Source: Aphelidium insulamus (Eukaryota > Aphelidiomycota > Aphelidea > Aphelidiaceae). Taken from it: 64,000 bases of DNA. Positions 22,643 to 33,341 of this stretch are shown piece by piece (position 1 is the first letter of the stretch; each line of letters opens with the position of its first letter). Made by a program: the position numbers and the translations under genes. A model generated the notes under the pieces. That model searched no databases, was not told the DNA's origin, and saw nothing but the letters and a program-made list of their open reading frames with translations. The stretch lies in contig JAZDSV010000031.1 of NCBI GenBank assembly GCA_036784855.1, positions 124,001-188,000 on the forward strand. Direction: 5' to 3'.

Positions 22643-23476
22643 GTGATGACTCTTCATAAATACATCGCTAAGGGCATAACCACCTCGATGCAAACAGCCG
22701 CACACATTCTGTCGGTGACGGTGCGCCGACTCTCGCCTTCAAGCGCCGCAGGAGCTGTCACGGACGATGCGGCAGACATTGTTCTTCAGCATGATGCAAG
22801 TGGCCGTACCGTGAGCCATTGCGGTTGCTGATCCCAGTGCTGTAGTTGAACGCAGGCGGCATAGATGGCACTGACAGCGAGCATTGGGCGGTGTCTCATG
22901 CGCAGCACAAGACTAAAAACGAACTTGCAGCTAGCGCCACCCTGCTAGCAACGCTGCGGCAAATAAGCCGTGACGTTGAGGGGGGCGGGGGCGCAGCCCA
23001 GACCGTCGAGCAGCGCACTGATGATGGCGCTATTGGTGTACATTTCTGCAGCGGTGCCGGTGGCAGCAAGCAGCACACCACAACCAGACGAGCACTGGCC
23101 GGCAACCATTCACGGTCGCGGTCGCGGCGTCTACAGTCTACCGTGAACTCGACGTCGCCGAACGACGCCCACCGGCTGCACCACCTACTGATTGTGCACT
23201 CGCATCCAGTTGCACCGCTGGAGTGCGCCGTAGTCATTGGCGCCACGGTAAGTTAACACACACACACACACATATATATATACGTACATATCTAACAGTG
23301 AATAGCGACCATGGATGCGGCGATGGTGGTCCATGTTAAATCGAATGGACGTGCAATGCCTATGCGAGAAGCTCTGCCAACAAGTAATGGACTGCGTTGC
23401 CGTGGCGGGCCTCGCTGCAAACATTCATCCACTACTTTCTGCAGCACAGAGCCGCCTGGGACAATATAGGCTCTAA
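22643..23476 (+). CDS. Unidentified protein, three predicted exons
   Basis: I do not recognise this protein. Three exons keep one frame: 22643-22810, 22846-23247, 23306-23476 (741 nt, 246 residues), with GT-AG introns of 35 and 58 nt. The second intron contains a CA/TA microsatellite. The model fits the local plan of alternating genes: it starts 177 bp from the divergent exchanger gene and stops 31 bp before the RNF113A stop. Visible features are an N-terminal block ILSVTVRRLSPSSAAG, a hydrophobic patch HHLLIVHSHPVAPLECAVV and a helical C-terminus with cysteines (CLCEKLCQQVMDCVAVAG). The middle is GC-rich, with Gly and Arg/Ser runs. The minus strand of exon 2 is also open, so strand assignment rests on the splice sites. 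Confidence 0.4.
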
Positions 23477-23507
23477 TACAAACTTGGTTCCGCGTATCAC
23501 AGACAGT

Positions 23508-24479
23508 TTATGTCTCATCAATAATGCCAGTGTTGAGTTTGCGCACCTCGGCTTCGCGCTCGGCGAACCGCTGTTCCCGCTGCTTCAGCTTGGCCAACAA
23601 ATCCTTCGCCACTGCAAAGGAGCCATGAGTGGTGGCACCGCAGGCAAAACACTTCGGACTCTTGCGAAAGTGCTGCAGTGCACACCGCTCACAGAAATAA
23701 TGGCCACACTTGGTCACCACAGGCTTTGTAAACGGATCGCGACAAATAAGACATGCAAATGGCATGGAATCATCGTCCGACGCGCCATCCTCCTTGTCGG
23801 CCGCATCCTCACCGTCGTGCACATGGAAGAGTTCTGCTTCGCGGCGCAACTTCTCGTTTCGGTCCCACTCCTGGTCAATCTGCCAACCGCTCTTGTAGTC
23901 GCCACGATCGTGCAGGAACTTACAGCTGTCGCCGTAGCCGCAGTAGCCCGTTTCTTTGTAGTCCTTGCACACATCCGGCTGATAGTCGAATCGAGAACTG
24001 ACGCGAATATTCCCCGAACCCCGTATAGGACCCACTTTTATGCTGCTGCCGGTAGTAGTGGTTCGTCCAGTAGAGTTTCTGCCGCGGTAAAACGTGCCAT
24101 CTTCCGCGTCCGCCTCGTGCTGCGCCATTGTGCGCTCCAGCAGGGCGGCCACCGCCTTACGTTCCTCTTCGTCCAGCGCCGTCTCGTCAATCCCATTCGC
24201 TGCCGTGGCACCCATATCCGTCGCTTGGAGCGGCATGGCCGACATGGACGACTCATAGGTCACTGAATATGATCCGACGGACGCTGCTGGGCCGTCACCA
24301 CCGGCATCTGTGCCTGATCGGCTGGATGCGGTCAGTCCAGTGCGTGAACGTTTCTGTATAACGGTCTGCGATGCAAGACTGGTGGAAGCACTGTCCACGT
24401 CGCTACTGTTGCCATCTGCGATGGACTGTGTCGAGCGCTCTCGACGCACATTTCCCGCAGACTTCCTCTTCACAAACAT
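23508..24479 (-). CDS. RNF113A: RNF113A / Cwc24: CCCH and RING zinc-finger spliceosome factor
   Basis: Homologue of yeast Cwc24 and human RNF113A, a factor of the activating spliceosome that also has E3 ubiquitin ligase activity in animals. Single exon, 323 residues from the ATG at 24477-24479. I prefer this start because [13 protein letters not shown] matches the family's N-terminal FKK-type motif. Twenty further in-frame codons exist upstream. Order of domains: Ser-rich low-complexity region, the family motif [30 protein letters not shown] beginning the CCCH zinc finger (C-x8-C-x5-C-x3-H), the [13 protein letters not shown] helix, and a C-terminal C3HC4 RING ([26 protein letters not shown]). 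It is intronless, unlike its neighbours, and diverges from RPL10A (152 bp). Confidence 0.93.
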   Translation of the reverse strand: MFVKRKSAGNVRRERSTQSIADGNSSDVDSASTSLASQTVIQKRSRTGLTASSRSGTDAGGDGPAASVGSYSVTYESSMSAMPLQATDMGATAANGIDETALDEEERKAVAALLERTMAQHEADAEDGTFYRGRNSTGRTTTTGSSIKVGPIRGSGNIRVSSRFDYQPDVCKDYKETGYCGYGDSCKFLHDRGDYKSGWQIDQEWDRNEKLRREAELFHVHDGEDAADKEDGASDDDSMPFACLICRDPFTKPVVTKCGHYFCERCALQHFRKSPKCFACGATTHGSFAVAKDLLAKLKQREQRFAEREAEVRKLNTGIIDET

Positions 24480-24586
24480 TTTATGTACAAACTTTACTCT
24501 TCTTTTGTCCATCCAGATACAGGTAAACGTGTGAGCCAATCAGAGCGCGCGACGCCTAGGGGCAACAATTTCCAGCAGCCACCGCG

Positions 24587-24623
24587 TCCATCCATCCATC
24601 CATCCATCCATCCATCCATCCAT
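24587..24623 (+). repeat. CATC tetranucleotide repeat in the RPL10A 5' leader
   Basis: About nine tandem CATC units end 8 bp before the RPL10A start codon, so they lie in its 5' untranslated leader. Confidence 0.9.
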
Positions 24624-24631
24624 CTGGCGAC

Positions 24632-25367
24632 ATGAGCAAAATTCAAGTCAGCGCAGTCCGCGAATCCATCAAGGCCCTCATCGCCGCTGCCGAGGAGAAA
24701 CCGCGCAACTTCCAGGAGACGGTGGAACTACAGATCGGCCTGAAGAACTATGACCCGCAGCGTGACAAGCGTTTCGCCGGCACCGTGCGCCTGCCAAACG
24801 TGCCGCGCCCCGGCATGAAGGTGTGTGTGCTGGGTGACGCTCACCACTGCGACCAGGCCAAGGCGGTCGGACTGGACTTTATGTCGGTGGACGACTTGAA
24901 GAAGCTCAACAAGAACAAGAAGCTGATCAAGAAGCTGTCCAAGAAGTACGACGCGTTCCTGGCGTCGGAGGCGCTGATTAAGCTACTGCCGCGTCTGTTG
25001 GGACCGGGTTTGCACAAGGTACATTAGCCTTATTTAGCATGATGCTTAATGCAAAGTCTGCCTGACTGACTGACTGACTGACTGACTGACTGACGGCTGG
25101 TAGGCTGGTAAATTTCCTTCGCCAGTCACCCACTCGGACAACTTGACTGAAAAGGCGAACGAGTTGAAAGCCACCATCAAGTTTCAGCTGAAGAAGGTAC
25201 TTTGCCTAGGGGTGGCTGTCGGTCACGTCAAGATGAGCGACGACGAGCTGCTCTCGAACGTCATGCTGTCCATCAACTTTTTGGTGTCGCTGCTGAAAAA
25301 GAACTGGCAGAACGTCAAATCGCTCTACATTAAGAGCACGATGGGCGCCCCGGTGCGTCTGTACTAG
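24632..25367 (+). CDS. RPL10A: 60S ribosomal protein L10a (uL1)
   Basis: Ribosomal protein of the L1 stalk of the large subunit, which moves deacylated tRNA out of the E site. Two exons: 24632-25018 and 25104-25367 (216 residues, one fewer than human). Family blocks are [51 protein letters not shown] and the C-terminus [19 protein letters not shown]. The 85-nt intron is phase 0 after LGPGLHK and carries a CTGA repeat. Codon choice is strongly biased to C/G-ending codons compared with FANCI or POL5, as expected for a highly expressed gene. Confidence 0.97.
25062..25094 (+). repeat. CTGA tetranucleotide repeat in the RPL10A intron
   Basis: About eight tandem CTGA units lie inside the single intron of RPL10A, just before its acceptor at 25103. 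Confidence 0.9.
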
Positions 25368-25550
25368 GTGATGAGGCGAGATGGATCACGCGGAATTGCT
25401 GCGATTTACCAATGCCTCGGGGCACTCCTCTTCGCGGTAGCTGGGAGCTCATTGTCACCAAATACATCAATAATCATATTTACCTATTTTCTCGGTCTAG
25501 AAATCGCTGGTGTGATCCGTAGCTCTTTATATAATGTATAAATAGTTGCG

Positions 25551-25995
25551 ATGGCGCCGCAGAGTGGACAGGACGCGCACGGTGCTGATGAGAGTTGTGC
25601 TGCTGATATGACGGTGGCTGGCACGGGAATCGATGCGGTGCAGGACCAGGACCGATTTGTGCAAGAGCTGGAATTCGTGCAGTGCCTGGCTAATCCAAAG
25701 TATCTCAACTTTCTCGCACAGCAAGGCTACCTTGGCCGCGCGGACTTTGTCGCCTACCTAGCCTATTTGCGGTACTGGTCCAGGCCAGAGTACGCCAGAT
25801 TCCTCACGTATGTAAGATCAACAAGGATCAAAATGTACGTTTACTGCTTATTAACCGCGCATGTGCAGCTACCCGCAAGGACTGGCCTTCTTGGAGCTGT
25901 TGCAGAATGCTTCGTTTCGCGCCGACTTGCAAAAAGCAGATTTCGCCGAGTGGCTGCATCGGCAGCAGTACAATCACTGGCGCCACAATCCGTAA
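25551..25995 (+). CDS. MED31: Mediator complex subunit 31 (Soh1)
   Basis: Subunit of the Mediator middle module, bridging activators and RNA polymerase II. Two exons: 25551-25807 and 25869-25995, with a 61-nt intron (127 residues, standard length). After a Ser/Ala-rich N-terminal tail of about 30 residues comes the nearly invariant core: RFVQELEFVQCLANPKYLNF, LAQQGYLGRADFVAYLAYL, YWSRPEYARFLTYPQGLAF and LLQNASFRADL. A polyadenylation-like AATAAA overlaps the stop region at 25996-26001. Confidence 0.95.
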
Positions 25996-26048
25996 TAAAT
26001 ATTTTTCATTTTCATTCATTATTGGCTTGCCACGCACACATCTTACGC

Positions 26049-29000
26049 ATGCCGTCTCTTCTGCGGTGCGTGGTTGGCGTGACCAAGGCTGTCACTATCA
26101 GACCAGCTACTTGGCGAGCGCCTCTCGGCGAGCAGCGCCACTTGACGGATAATACGAGGCGTCACCCGACTGCATTTTGTCGCGTGCGCTTTGCTAGCAA
26201 CGCTGTGGATAGCGCGATATATCACGACTCTATGGCACAGAAAGCGATTCCAAGATCGTCTATTGACGCGATGCTGGAAGCGCTGAATGGATTTGACGAA
26301 CTTACACTCCGAGTTCATGTCGATAAAGATGTCGGTGCGTGCGGTATCTTCCATGTAGCGATTTATTTTTATGTGTATACACTATATGTTCACGTAGGAT
26401 GACATATCACTAACATGACAATATCACTAATAATCATGTAGCCATGGGCCAGTGTCCGCTGCTCAATGTCAAGCAACTAGAAGCACTGTCGGTGCCGGAA
26501 CTTCGGCACATATTGGTTCACGCAGCTGTTCCACGTGCATGCTGGCCTGCCTCGGATTCCGACTTGCGCAGCGCTGTGCGAAATCTGATGTTGGCGCTCA
26601 CTGGCTTGATGAACACCCGAGAGCTACAGACCGCGCTGAACACGTTGCAGTGGTGCACGGCTGGCGGAACGCGTGAAGATATGCAGGTTGCACTTCGGTG
26701 GTGGGTGCAACGGCCAGATAGTCGGCTCTTTTCTGCTGCGCCACGGGTGAGCCAGTCAGAAATGCGGCAGGCTGCGCGGCTTCACCGTGACCCCGGAAAG
26801 TTGCACCTCTTTTTCCATAACGAGATCCGGGCGATGCCAATTGTTACGCTGCGCGAACTCTTGAAGCAACGCGGTCTGTCAGTTGCTGACTCGGACACAT
26901 CAACGGGTAGTACTAGTATGGGACTGCAAGCCGAGAAAAGCCGCTCAGAGGTATGCGCACGTTTGATAGGCTTTCAAGAGTATCTGCTACTGCACGAGTA
27001 CACCGACGCAGATGCCCGTTCCTTGCTATCAGCCGCTCGGTGGACACGGATGCTCGATGTGCTAAGCCCGCGAATGATACGCCGCCGTTGCGTCCTCTAT
27101 CTACGCCATCCCAACGTGATGCAGTTCATTCGAAAATTTCCTTATTCACAACGACCGCCGATTGCCAATGCCGACGCTGACAAAATCATCATGAACTCAT
27201 ATCGCCAAGCCGAAGCTCAATGTCGCCGACTACAAGCATGGTCGCGGCGGCAATCGGTAATTGGGTCGGTGACTGGCACTGTATTTCCGGTTTCAGGCGA
27301 AGAAACTGCTGAAATTGGCGTGCACGATGTCGCCATTGATTCTGGAGTGGCTGCTCAAGTCGGATCGTCCGCCCTGTCAACGTTTGTGGACCCTGTGGAA
27401 AGAGAACTGGAAAATGTTGACTCTGATTTGCGAGTATCTAGCAAGAGTTTACTCCAGGCAATACCCGTGCTTTCATACGACGGCTCGACCTGTCTGTGGA
27501 ATTACGCGGACGAACTTGCCTGGCAGAAGCAGCCGCTTGATATATGGCGCGTCATGTCCAGCATTCTTGGCCAAGAGTACGGAATAGGAATGCCGGAACA
27601 CGCGTGCCGTTCCAGAGTGTATCGTTTAATGATAACCTCGGCCGAATCACCTGCCACACTGTCATCTGCGTCCACCGACAGCCCTTCGTCGCACGCAACG
27701 TCACAAATTCGCGCTCTTCCTGCAGCTACTCCTGGCCGGAGGATGCGCAGAGTGCTGGAAGAGCACAATGTAAATACCGCAGCCCCTTGGCGCAGTTTGA
27801 ATATCTTTGACTATATTACCATGGAGCAACTGAATTCCGCCAGTGCGCTGCAAATTGTTGAATGGCTTGCGGAAAGGTCGCAACCGACTAACGGCGCAAT
27901 TGCCGATTTACGCAGCCGTCTTGCCGTATTTCAAGAATTTTTGGTACAACACGACTTTGCGCATGAAGAACTTTGCAAACTTTTAAAATCGGCATATTTC
28001 ACTCGGTCCGGCACAATCAAATACATGCGCTATCGAATATTATTGCGACTTTATTATCCACGGTTTTCGAGTTACTACGATCGACCACTTGAATATCTTC
28101 GACGTCCGTGGACAGAAAACGACATACAGATGCTACGATGCGCCGTTGCTAATGCAAACAAAATTTCGTTACGGATATCAGCGACGCAGTCTGCAGAAGC
28201 CAGTGCAACAAAATTGCCGATACTTCTTCTGAGTCAACGCGTGCTGTGCAATCACAAGTTGGCCAATTTTTATGCCCAATCGCCATTTTACTACTGGCAC
28301 TTGGTGGCAGCCATTATGAAGAATGATCACGATATTTGGTTTAACTCTATACAATGTCGTCGTCGATGGAACGCGCTTCAAAAGTCCGAAGAGCGGAATC
28401 TGACCGTGAATGAATCGAGTATGTCGGCGGCGACAGGTTGCGAAGATGTTATAGACTGGAGCGTTTTAACGGTGCCAGAGTTGTGTTATATGAGCTCATC
28501 TCGCCGCGAAGCTTTGATTTTAAGGATGGAGAGGCAGCCGTCAGTGGCAGACGCCATGTCGCTATGCGGTGCTCACGCTGGTCTCAATCCGACCGCTCGC
28601 ATTTTGAAGTTTCAAGATTATTTTATTCGCCGCATGATGCACATTCGCCGCGTGAAAAAAGAATTGGGCACTGTTTTGTGGAAATGCGGTGCGGGCGATG
28701 AACAGTATTTGCGACTTATGTTACTTTGGTACACTCGAAATCCCGAATGTGATAGCTTTCTTCCGATCCGCCAAAGGCCGAATTCTTTTGACCCTATCAA
28801 AAAGGAAGACTTTTTATCTACAGTTGATGCGGTCAATATACTGCGCCATAAGATGAATAAGCCAGTTTCATACAAAATGGAATTGGAAAAGATGGGTGCC
28901 GAAATTTCGCCGCTGCGTGACACTTGCATTGGATGCGATGAAACGATCTATCGTAATTTAACATCGAAAGTTTCTCATTCGCCCTCGGTTCCTACTACAA

Positions 29001-29419
29001 CTCGTCTAATTCAATTAGTGGCACAAGAAAAGTTCAACTTAGCATGGTCAGCACAACAAGTTCGGCGCGCTCTGTCAGAATTTAAACTTTTCGAACGAAA
29101 TGGTCAACTTGCCACGGTGAATTATTCACCTCAGCGAAAATCTGATGTGAATCATTTCGTGGAGTCTAAAGCGCCAAAAAGTAGTGGTACGGCAGTGGTC
29201 AGTGAGCAGGCCGCGGTGAAATCTCGACCGAACGTAAAAAAAGCCCAGTTGTCTCCTACAACACCTCAGGACATTCAGAAAAATATATTTCTGTTCGGGC
29301 AAATGCAAGAGTCGTTACCGAAGGCAAGGATTGCGCAGCGTAGCCACGAAATACCGGCACACGTATGGTCAAGTTTGCAAGATGCAATTGAAGGATTGTC
29401 CGATGCTCAGAATGATTAG
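26049..29419 (+). CDS. Unidentified large protein with a four-fold internal repeat, SAP-like and Myb/SANT-like segments
   Basis: I do not recognise this protein. Two exons, 26049-26334 and 26442-29419, joined by a 107-nt intron (1087 residues). A later ATG at 26232 would give 1026. The longer start adds a basic, Arg/Ser-rich N-terminus without acidic residues (MPSLLRCVVGVTKAVTIRP ... CRVRFASN), which looks like a mitochondrial targeting peptide. The body has four related ~60-residue helical units at about residues 140-195, 265-330, 580-645 and 810-875. Each has the pattern LxxFQ(E/D)(Y/F) then a helix, an aromatic near SAxxT/W, and an Arg/Leu-rich helix ending LLRLYYPR or LLWYTRNPE. A segment resembling a SAP motif precedes at least two of them (IVTLRELLKQRGLSV). 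Trp-rich Myb/SANT-like stretches occur near residues 440-495 and 650-740 (RPWTENDIQ, SIQCRRRWNAL). No catalytic motif is visible. DNA or RNA binding is only an inference. Confidence 0.75.
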
Positions 29420-29726
29420 ATTTATCGAGTTAAACAATGAAGTAAACTAAGAATGACAAACGGAAAACGGGAAAAGTAAGAATAAATTCTTATTTGTGAG
29501 CGGGCATGTCAAAAAAGACAGGACAGATTTGTGACATGACAGAATCCAGAAGGTCAGATTTGTCTGAGCCAATGGAACACATCCAAAATACAAGTTTTTC
29601 CCAAATTGTCTCAGATTTTAATAAACCCTTCCTTCGCAGAAAATAAATAAATTTGCGAATTGTTTTGCGCGCTTCAATTTATGCCCATGCTCCAAAATTT
29701 AAACAATTATGCTGCCTCAAACCTAA
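29420..29726. other. Spacer after the repeat protein gene
   Basis: AT-rich sequence with a polyadenylation-like AATAAA near 29481 and again near 29645. I see no gene. It ends where a solo LTR begins. Confidence 0.5.
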
Positions 29727-30095
29727 TGTTTGCGGTTATTCATAATGCTGACGCGTAACGCCGACATCGATGACATCCAAATGGCGACTTCCAGTACGCT
29801 CGTGCAACGTTACATCTGAAACGCGACGTACATCTGAAACAAGCATGTAACGTAACATCGCGATCAATCAATCAGATGATCCGATCAGCAACGCAATCGA
29901 AACACAATCGCCCAATCAGAGAGCGTTACACAGCGAGATCTCTCTCAAAAACTATAAAAGCCGGGGTTTCCGCACGTAATAAAACATAGAATTCTCTTCC
30001 AATTCTACTAGTTATTCACTGATTACTTAACTATTTCAACAAATCAAATCAATCAAAATCAAACAATAAATGGCCTTCACATACATATTCTAACA
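29727..30095 (+). repeat. Solo LTR, family A (copia-type)
   Basis: A sequence starting TGTTTGCGGTTATTCATAATG and ending near CTAACA shares a long block with 32881-33003 (GCTGACGCGTAA ... GACATCGATGACATCC ... GAAACAAGCATG). It has a TATAAAAG box near 29954-29961 and downstream AATAAA motifs, as an LTR should. No clear 5-bp target duplication was found. The right border is uncertain because an A-run and LTR B follow directly. Confidence 0.6.
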
Positions 30096-30099
30096 AAAA

Positions 30100-30345
30100 A
30101 AAAGGTTAGATTATTTTAGGCGGGTTTTATGCAGCAAGAGTATGTGACTTTAACTTGCATTCAATATTGTTCAATGGTCACATAAAATGAGTGAGTTTGA
30201 CAAGAGTAAGCCAGAACGCCAGATTTAACTGACGTACGCCAGATTATTGTGAGCCATATGTCAGGGTGACGCCACACATGTCACGAGTGACATATAATAT
30301 CATGTACTGTTTTATGTACGATGAACGGCGCATATTTCAACAGAT
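30100..30345 (-). repeat. Solo LTR, family B, inverted relative to the 33.0-kb copy
   Basis: Read on the minus strand it starts TGTTGAAATATGCGCCGTTC and matches, in inverted orientation, the sequence at 33004 onward (CATAAAACAGTACATGA, GTCACNNGTGACATGTGTGGCG). The two copies flank the P-loop ATPase gene and the copia remnant as an inverted pair about 2.7 kb apart. Confidence 0.6.
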
Positions 30346-30517
30346 CAAACATTGCGCAGATATGCATGCGTTAAGTATAACAGGTGCAAAGGTGACATAG
30401 AACTTTTTTTTCAACTTCAACTTTTCTTCTTCAACTTTTTTTAACTCCCCTGAAACCCTGTTGACGAGTTTTATTATTGCAACTGACACTCTTTTCAACT
30501 AACCACGATGAATGTGT

Positions 30518-32024
30518 TCATTGTTTAGCATTCTCGCGGAAAAAGGACCTCTCCAAATTCGAGTGAAATACATATCGGCGAGCACCATTATCAGAAAGGA
30601 TATTTTCGGCGACCAATTTGTCGATCAGGTTCACTACAACCGGCCACGGGACATCTTTGTATCGCGCACAAATATCTTCAGCATCAAAGGCCACTCCTGA
30701 ACTAGCAACTGCCATGATCCGATCCATAACAATCTTGTCATTCGGTGACACTTTAGGAATCCTCTTTGACACATCGTTGAACAGGGACGCTTTCAAATCT
30801 TAAAAGAGTTAGACACCATCTACAACAAAATAAGAGGAACATACCTTCAAACGAGACACCCATCTTGACTTCCCGAGCTACTTCATCCAGTTTTTCGAAG
30901 CGGCCGCCAACCAACTCAAACAAGCGAAGATACAGCGAGCCGACTGTGGAATCAACTGTATCAGTCACACCACGCTTTCGGAAGTACTCAAAGACTTCTT
31001 TCTGATTGATATCACCGATTCGAAAGGCCTTTCCACGCGAGAACGAACTACGACCTATAACGTTAGTTAAACATCCCAGTAAAACAAAAATGATACTTAC
31101 TTTCTAGTTGAGTTGGCGCTAGACCATCTGACGACACAAAGATGGTTATGAACGCACAGTCGTCAACCGCATCTTTGGCTCCTTCCTGGAGAACTTCGAG
31201 AATTTCAGGATGGTGTTTAGCCAACCGATTTACATTATCGAACACAATCACTGGCACTTTGCCAAACTTCTCCTTGTACCAAGCAGCAGTTTTCTCGAAT
31301 TGTGAATAGATAGGACGCCAACCTTTTTCTAAAACATGAGATCAATTTACAAGAAATACAAAGCAAACGTACCTTTCTTAAGCTCCGAGCCGTCTTTGTA
31401 AATCATCCCATGAATGAACTCGTAAATGCCAGAGTTGGAGCGAAAGCTGTATCCAGTAGCAGAAGCGAACGCTTCATCGAAGTCTCTAATATCCTTGGGG
31501 ACATTCACGTAAATAACGCCTCCGCCGACGTGCCGAGCAACTTTCTTGATAATCGTAGTTTTGCCGGTGCCATGCTCGCCAGAAATGACGTAATAAGGAA
31601 ATAACTCATCTTCGCTCTTCGGCGACAATATGCGCACCAAATCTTTGAAAAGTGCGGGGCGCTCGACGAAGAAGGATGGCTTGAGCTTATCACTTGAGAG
31701 AATTGGCCCCGACTCGAGCGTCTTTTTCAGCTTCCGGTCATCGCTGTATGCAATGTAGGAGACATATGCATATTGACTGCCAAATAGACCGCCGACTCCA
31801 AGCATGAGCTTAGCTCCCAGCCACATACTTCCTTTACGCTTGACGAAATCGAGCCAATCCTTGGAAGCGGATGCCGGATTCGATGCTGGCGTCGGTAGCA
31901 AACGAGCAGCACTACCGGAGTACGGGCACGAGATGAAGAGTCCTCGACGGGCAATCTAGAGATATTTAGCACGCCGCAACCATAACGACAATACCTTTGG
32001 CGTGCGCGAGAAAATGGTTTTCAT
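30518..32024 (-). CDS. Mitochondrial-type P-loop ATPase (archaeal ATPase-like / STAND-like)
   Basis: A P-loop NTPase most like the ATPase_2 / ORC1-type AAA group; its substrate is unknown. Five exons, right to left: 32024-31995, 31955-31373, 31328-31101, 31054-30845, 30798-30518 (443 residues). The N-terminus (MKTIFSRTPK joined to IARRGLFISC) looks like a mitochondrial targeting peptide. A possible membrane helix follows (LMLGVGGLFGSQYAYVSYIA). Walker A is GEHGTGKTT at about residues 136-144. Walker B is VPVIVFDNVNRL, followed by a sensor-like FITIFVSSDG. The C-terminal ~90 residues form a winged-helix-like tail (WPVVVNLIDKLVAENIL). It lies between two inverted LTR B copies. The family assignment is from motifs only. 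Confidence 0.72.
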
Positions 32025-32196
32025 TTTTTTTTAAAGGCGAGAAAACGATTCCAATCTCGAATCAACCGAAGCCGTAGGTTATATTTCTGAGCGTCGCGTC
32101 TAGAGTATCTGAAAACACAATTAAAACGTCATTTTCAATACAAGGCGACAGGAACCAAGTCACAACACTGCGAAGGATGCTACAAAGGAAAGACAC

Positions 32197-32767
32197 ATGC
32201 AAAACATTTTCTGCATCACATTGCACAACAACAAAACAATTCCATTGGAGCCTTTATTCAAAGTGACGTGGTTGGACCTATTGATCCACCGTCTTATGGA
32301 AATGGCCGGTACCTTTGTTATATTTGTTGATGACTACACAAAGTACACATTTGTGTTTATATTGAAGAACAAATCTGAAGTCTTTGATAAATTTAAGCAA
32401 GTTCATAGTTTGATCTTGACTCAACATGATAAACGTATTAAATGCTCACGGTTACGGTTTATCCTCTACGGAAGCAGAATATATGGCCATGAGTCAAATC
32501 GCTTCTGAAATAATTTGGATATGCAGTCTGAGTCAAGAATTAGGTTTTGAAATAATCAAACCAACTGTAGTTCATGCTGATAATCAATCAAGTATAAAGA
32601 TTGCTCAAAATCCCAGGTTTCACTCTCAAACCAAGCAAATCAAAGTGCGATATCATTTTATCAGAGAACTGATTGAACGAGGGGAAATTATAATCCAATA
32701 TTTAAAAACGACTGATATGTTGGCTGATATGTTTACCAAGGGACTTCCATCAATTACTCATCTCTGA
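32197..32767 (+). pseudogene. Ty1/copia polyprotein remnant, integrase fused to RNase H by internal deletion
   Basis: The left part reads as a copia integrase core piece (FVIFVDDYTKYTFVFILKN then KSEVFDKFKQVH). From about 32430 the frame changes to the end of copia RNase H (STEAEYMAMSQIASEIIW, VHADNQSSIKIAQNP, IKVRYHFIRELIERGEI, TDMLADMFTKGLP). In an intact element these are separated by the whole reverse transcriptase, so about 1.5-2 kb has been lost. Two purine-rich tracts (TTAGGAGGGAA) follow at about 32795 and 32870. The second directly precedes LTR family A, as a polypurine tract should. Confidence 0.8.
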
Positions 32768-32880
32768 CATATTGCTGGATTAGGGATATCAGCATTAGGA
32801 GGGAACACTGGAAATAATGCCGCATCCGGATGATCTCCGACTACACTTGTAAAAATACAAGAGTCAGCATTAGGAGGGAA

Positions 32881-33003
32881 TGTTGGCGATTGCGCGTAAT
32901 GCTGACGCGTAATGCCGACATCGATGACATCCGCATGGCGACTTCCAGTACGCTCGTGGAACTTTACACCTGAAACGCGACGCTACATCTGAAACAAGCA
33001 TGT
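32881..33003 (+). repeat. Truncated 3' LTR, family A
   Basis: It begins TGTTGGCGATTGCGCG directly after the purine-rich tract of the copia remnant and matches the solo LTR at 29727. It breaks off at GAAACAAGCATG, where family B LTR sequence starts, which suggests a nested insertion. Confidence 0.7.
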
Positions 33004-33250
33004 TGTTGGAATATGCAACGCATACGCCGTTCATTGTACATAAAACAGTACATGAAATAATATGTCACAAGTGACATGTGTGGCGTCCCCCAGACAATCA
33101 TGTGATCTAAATGATTGGCTCACATAAATCTGGCGTTTTTGCTATAAAAGGTGACATGCACGCACACAAAACAGATGAGATTCACTCTTACTTTCCTCAC
33201 ACTTACTAATTTTACGTGACCTTTGACATATTATAATAGTTATACCAAGA
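33004..33250 (+). repeat. LTR family B inserted at the end of LTR A
   Basis: It starts TGTTGGAATATGCAACGC, has a TATAAAAG box near 33144-33151, and matches in inverted orientation 30100-30345. The right border is not well defined; the sequence continues into the 3' region of the ABCC gene. Confidence 0.55.
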
Positions 33251-33341
33251 CTTCTGACATAAAGATAACAAGAAAAATGCGGCAGTATGTGATGTGCGCC
33301 TGTTTACTTGCTGTGCTATTAAGGTCACAGAAGATGTAAGG

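Noticed and set aside
22896-23246. Open minus-strand frame opposite the unknown 246-residue gene
   Set aside because: It lacks splice partners on either side and clashes with the position of both neighbouring genes; Cys/Ser-rich composition looks like a GC-rich shadow.
25551-26402. One long frame running from MED31 into the next gene
   Set aside because: MED31 splices at 25808-25868 and stops at 25995. The continuation belongs partly to the intron and partly to the N-terminal exon of the next protein.
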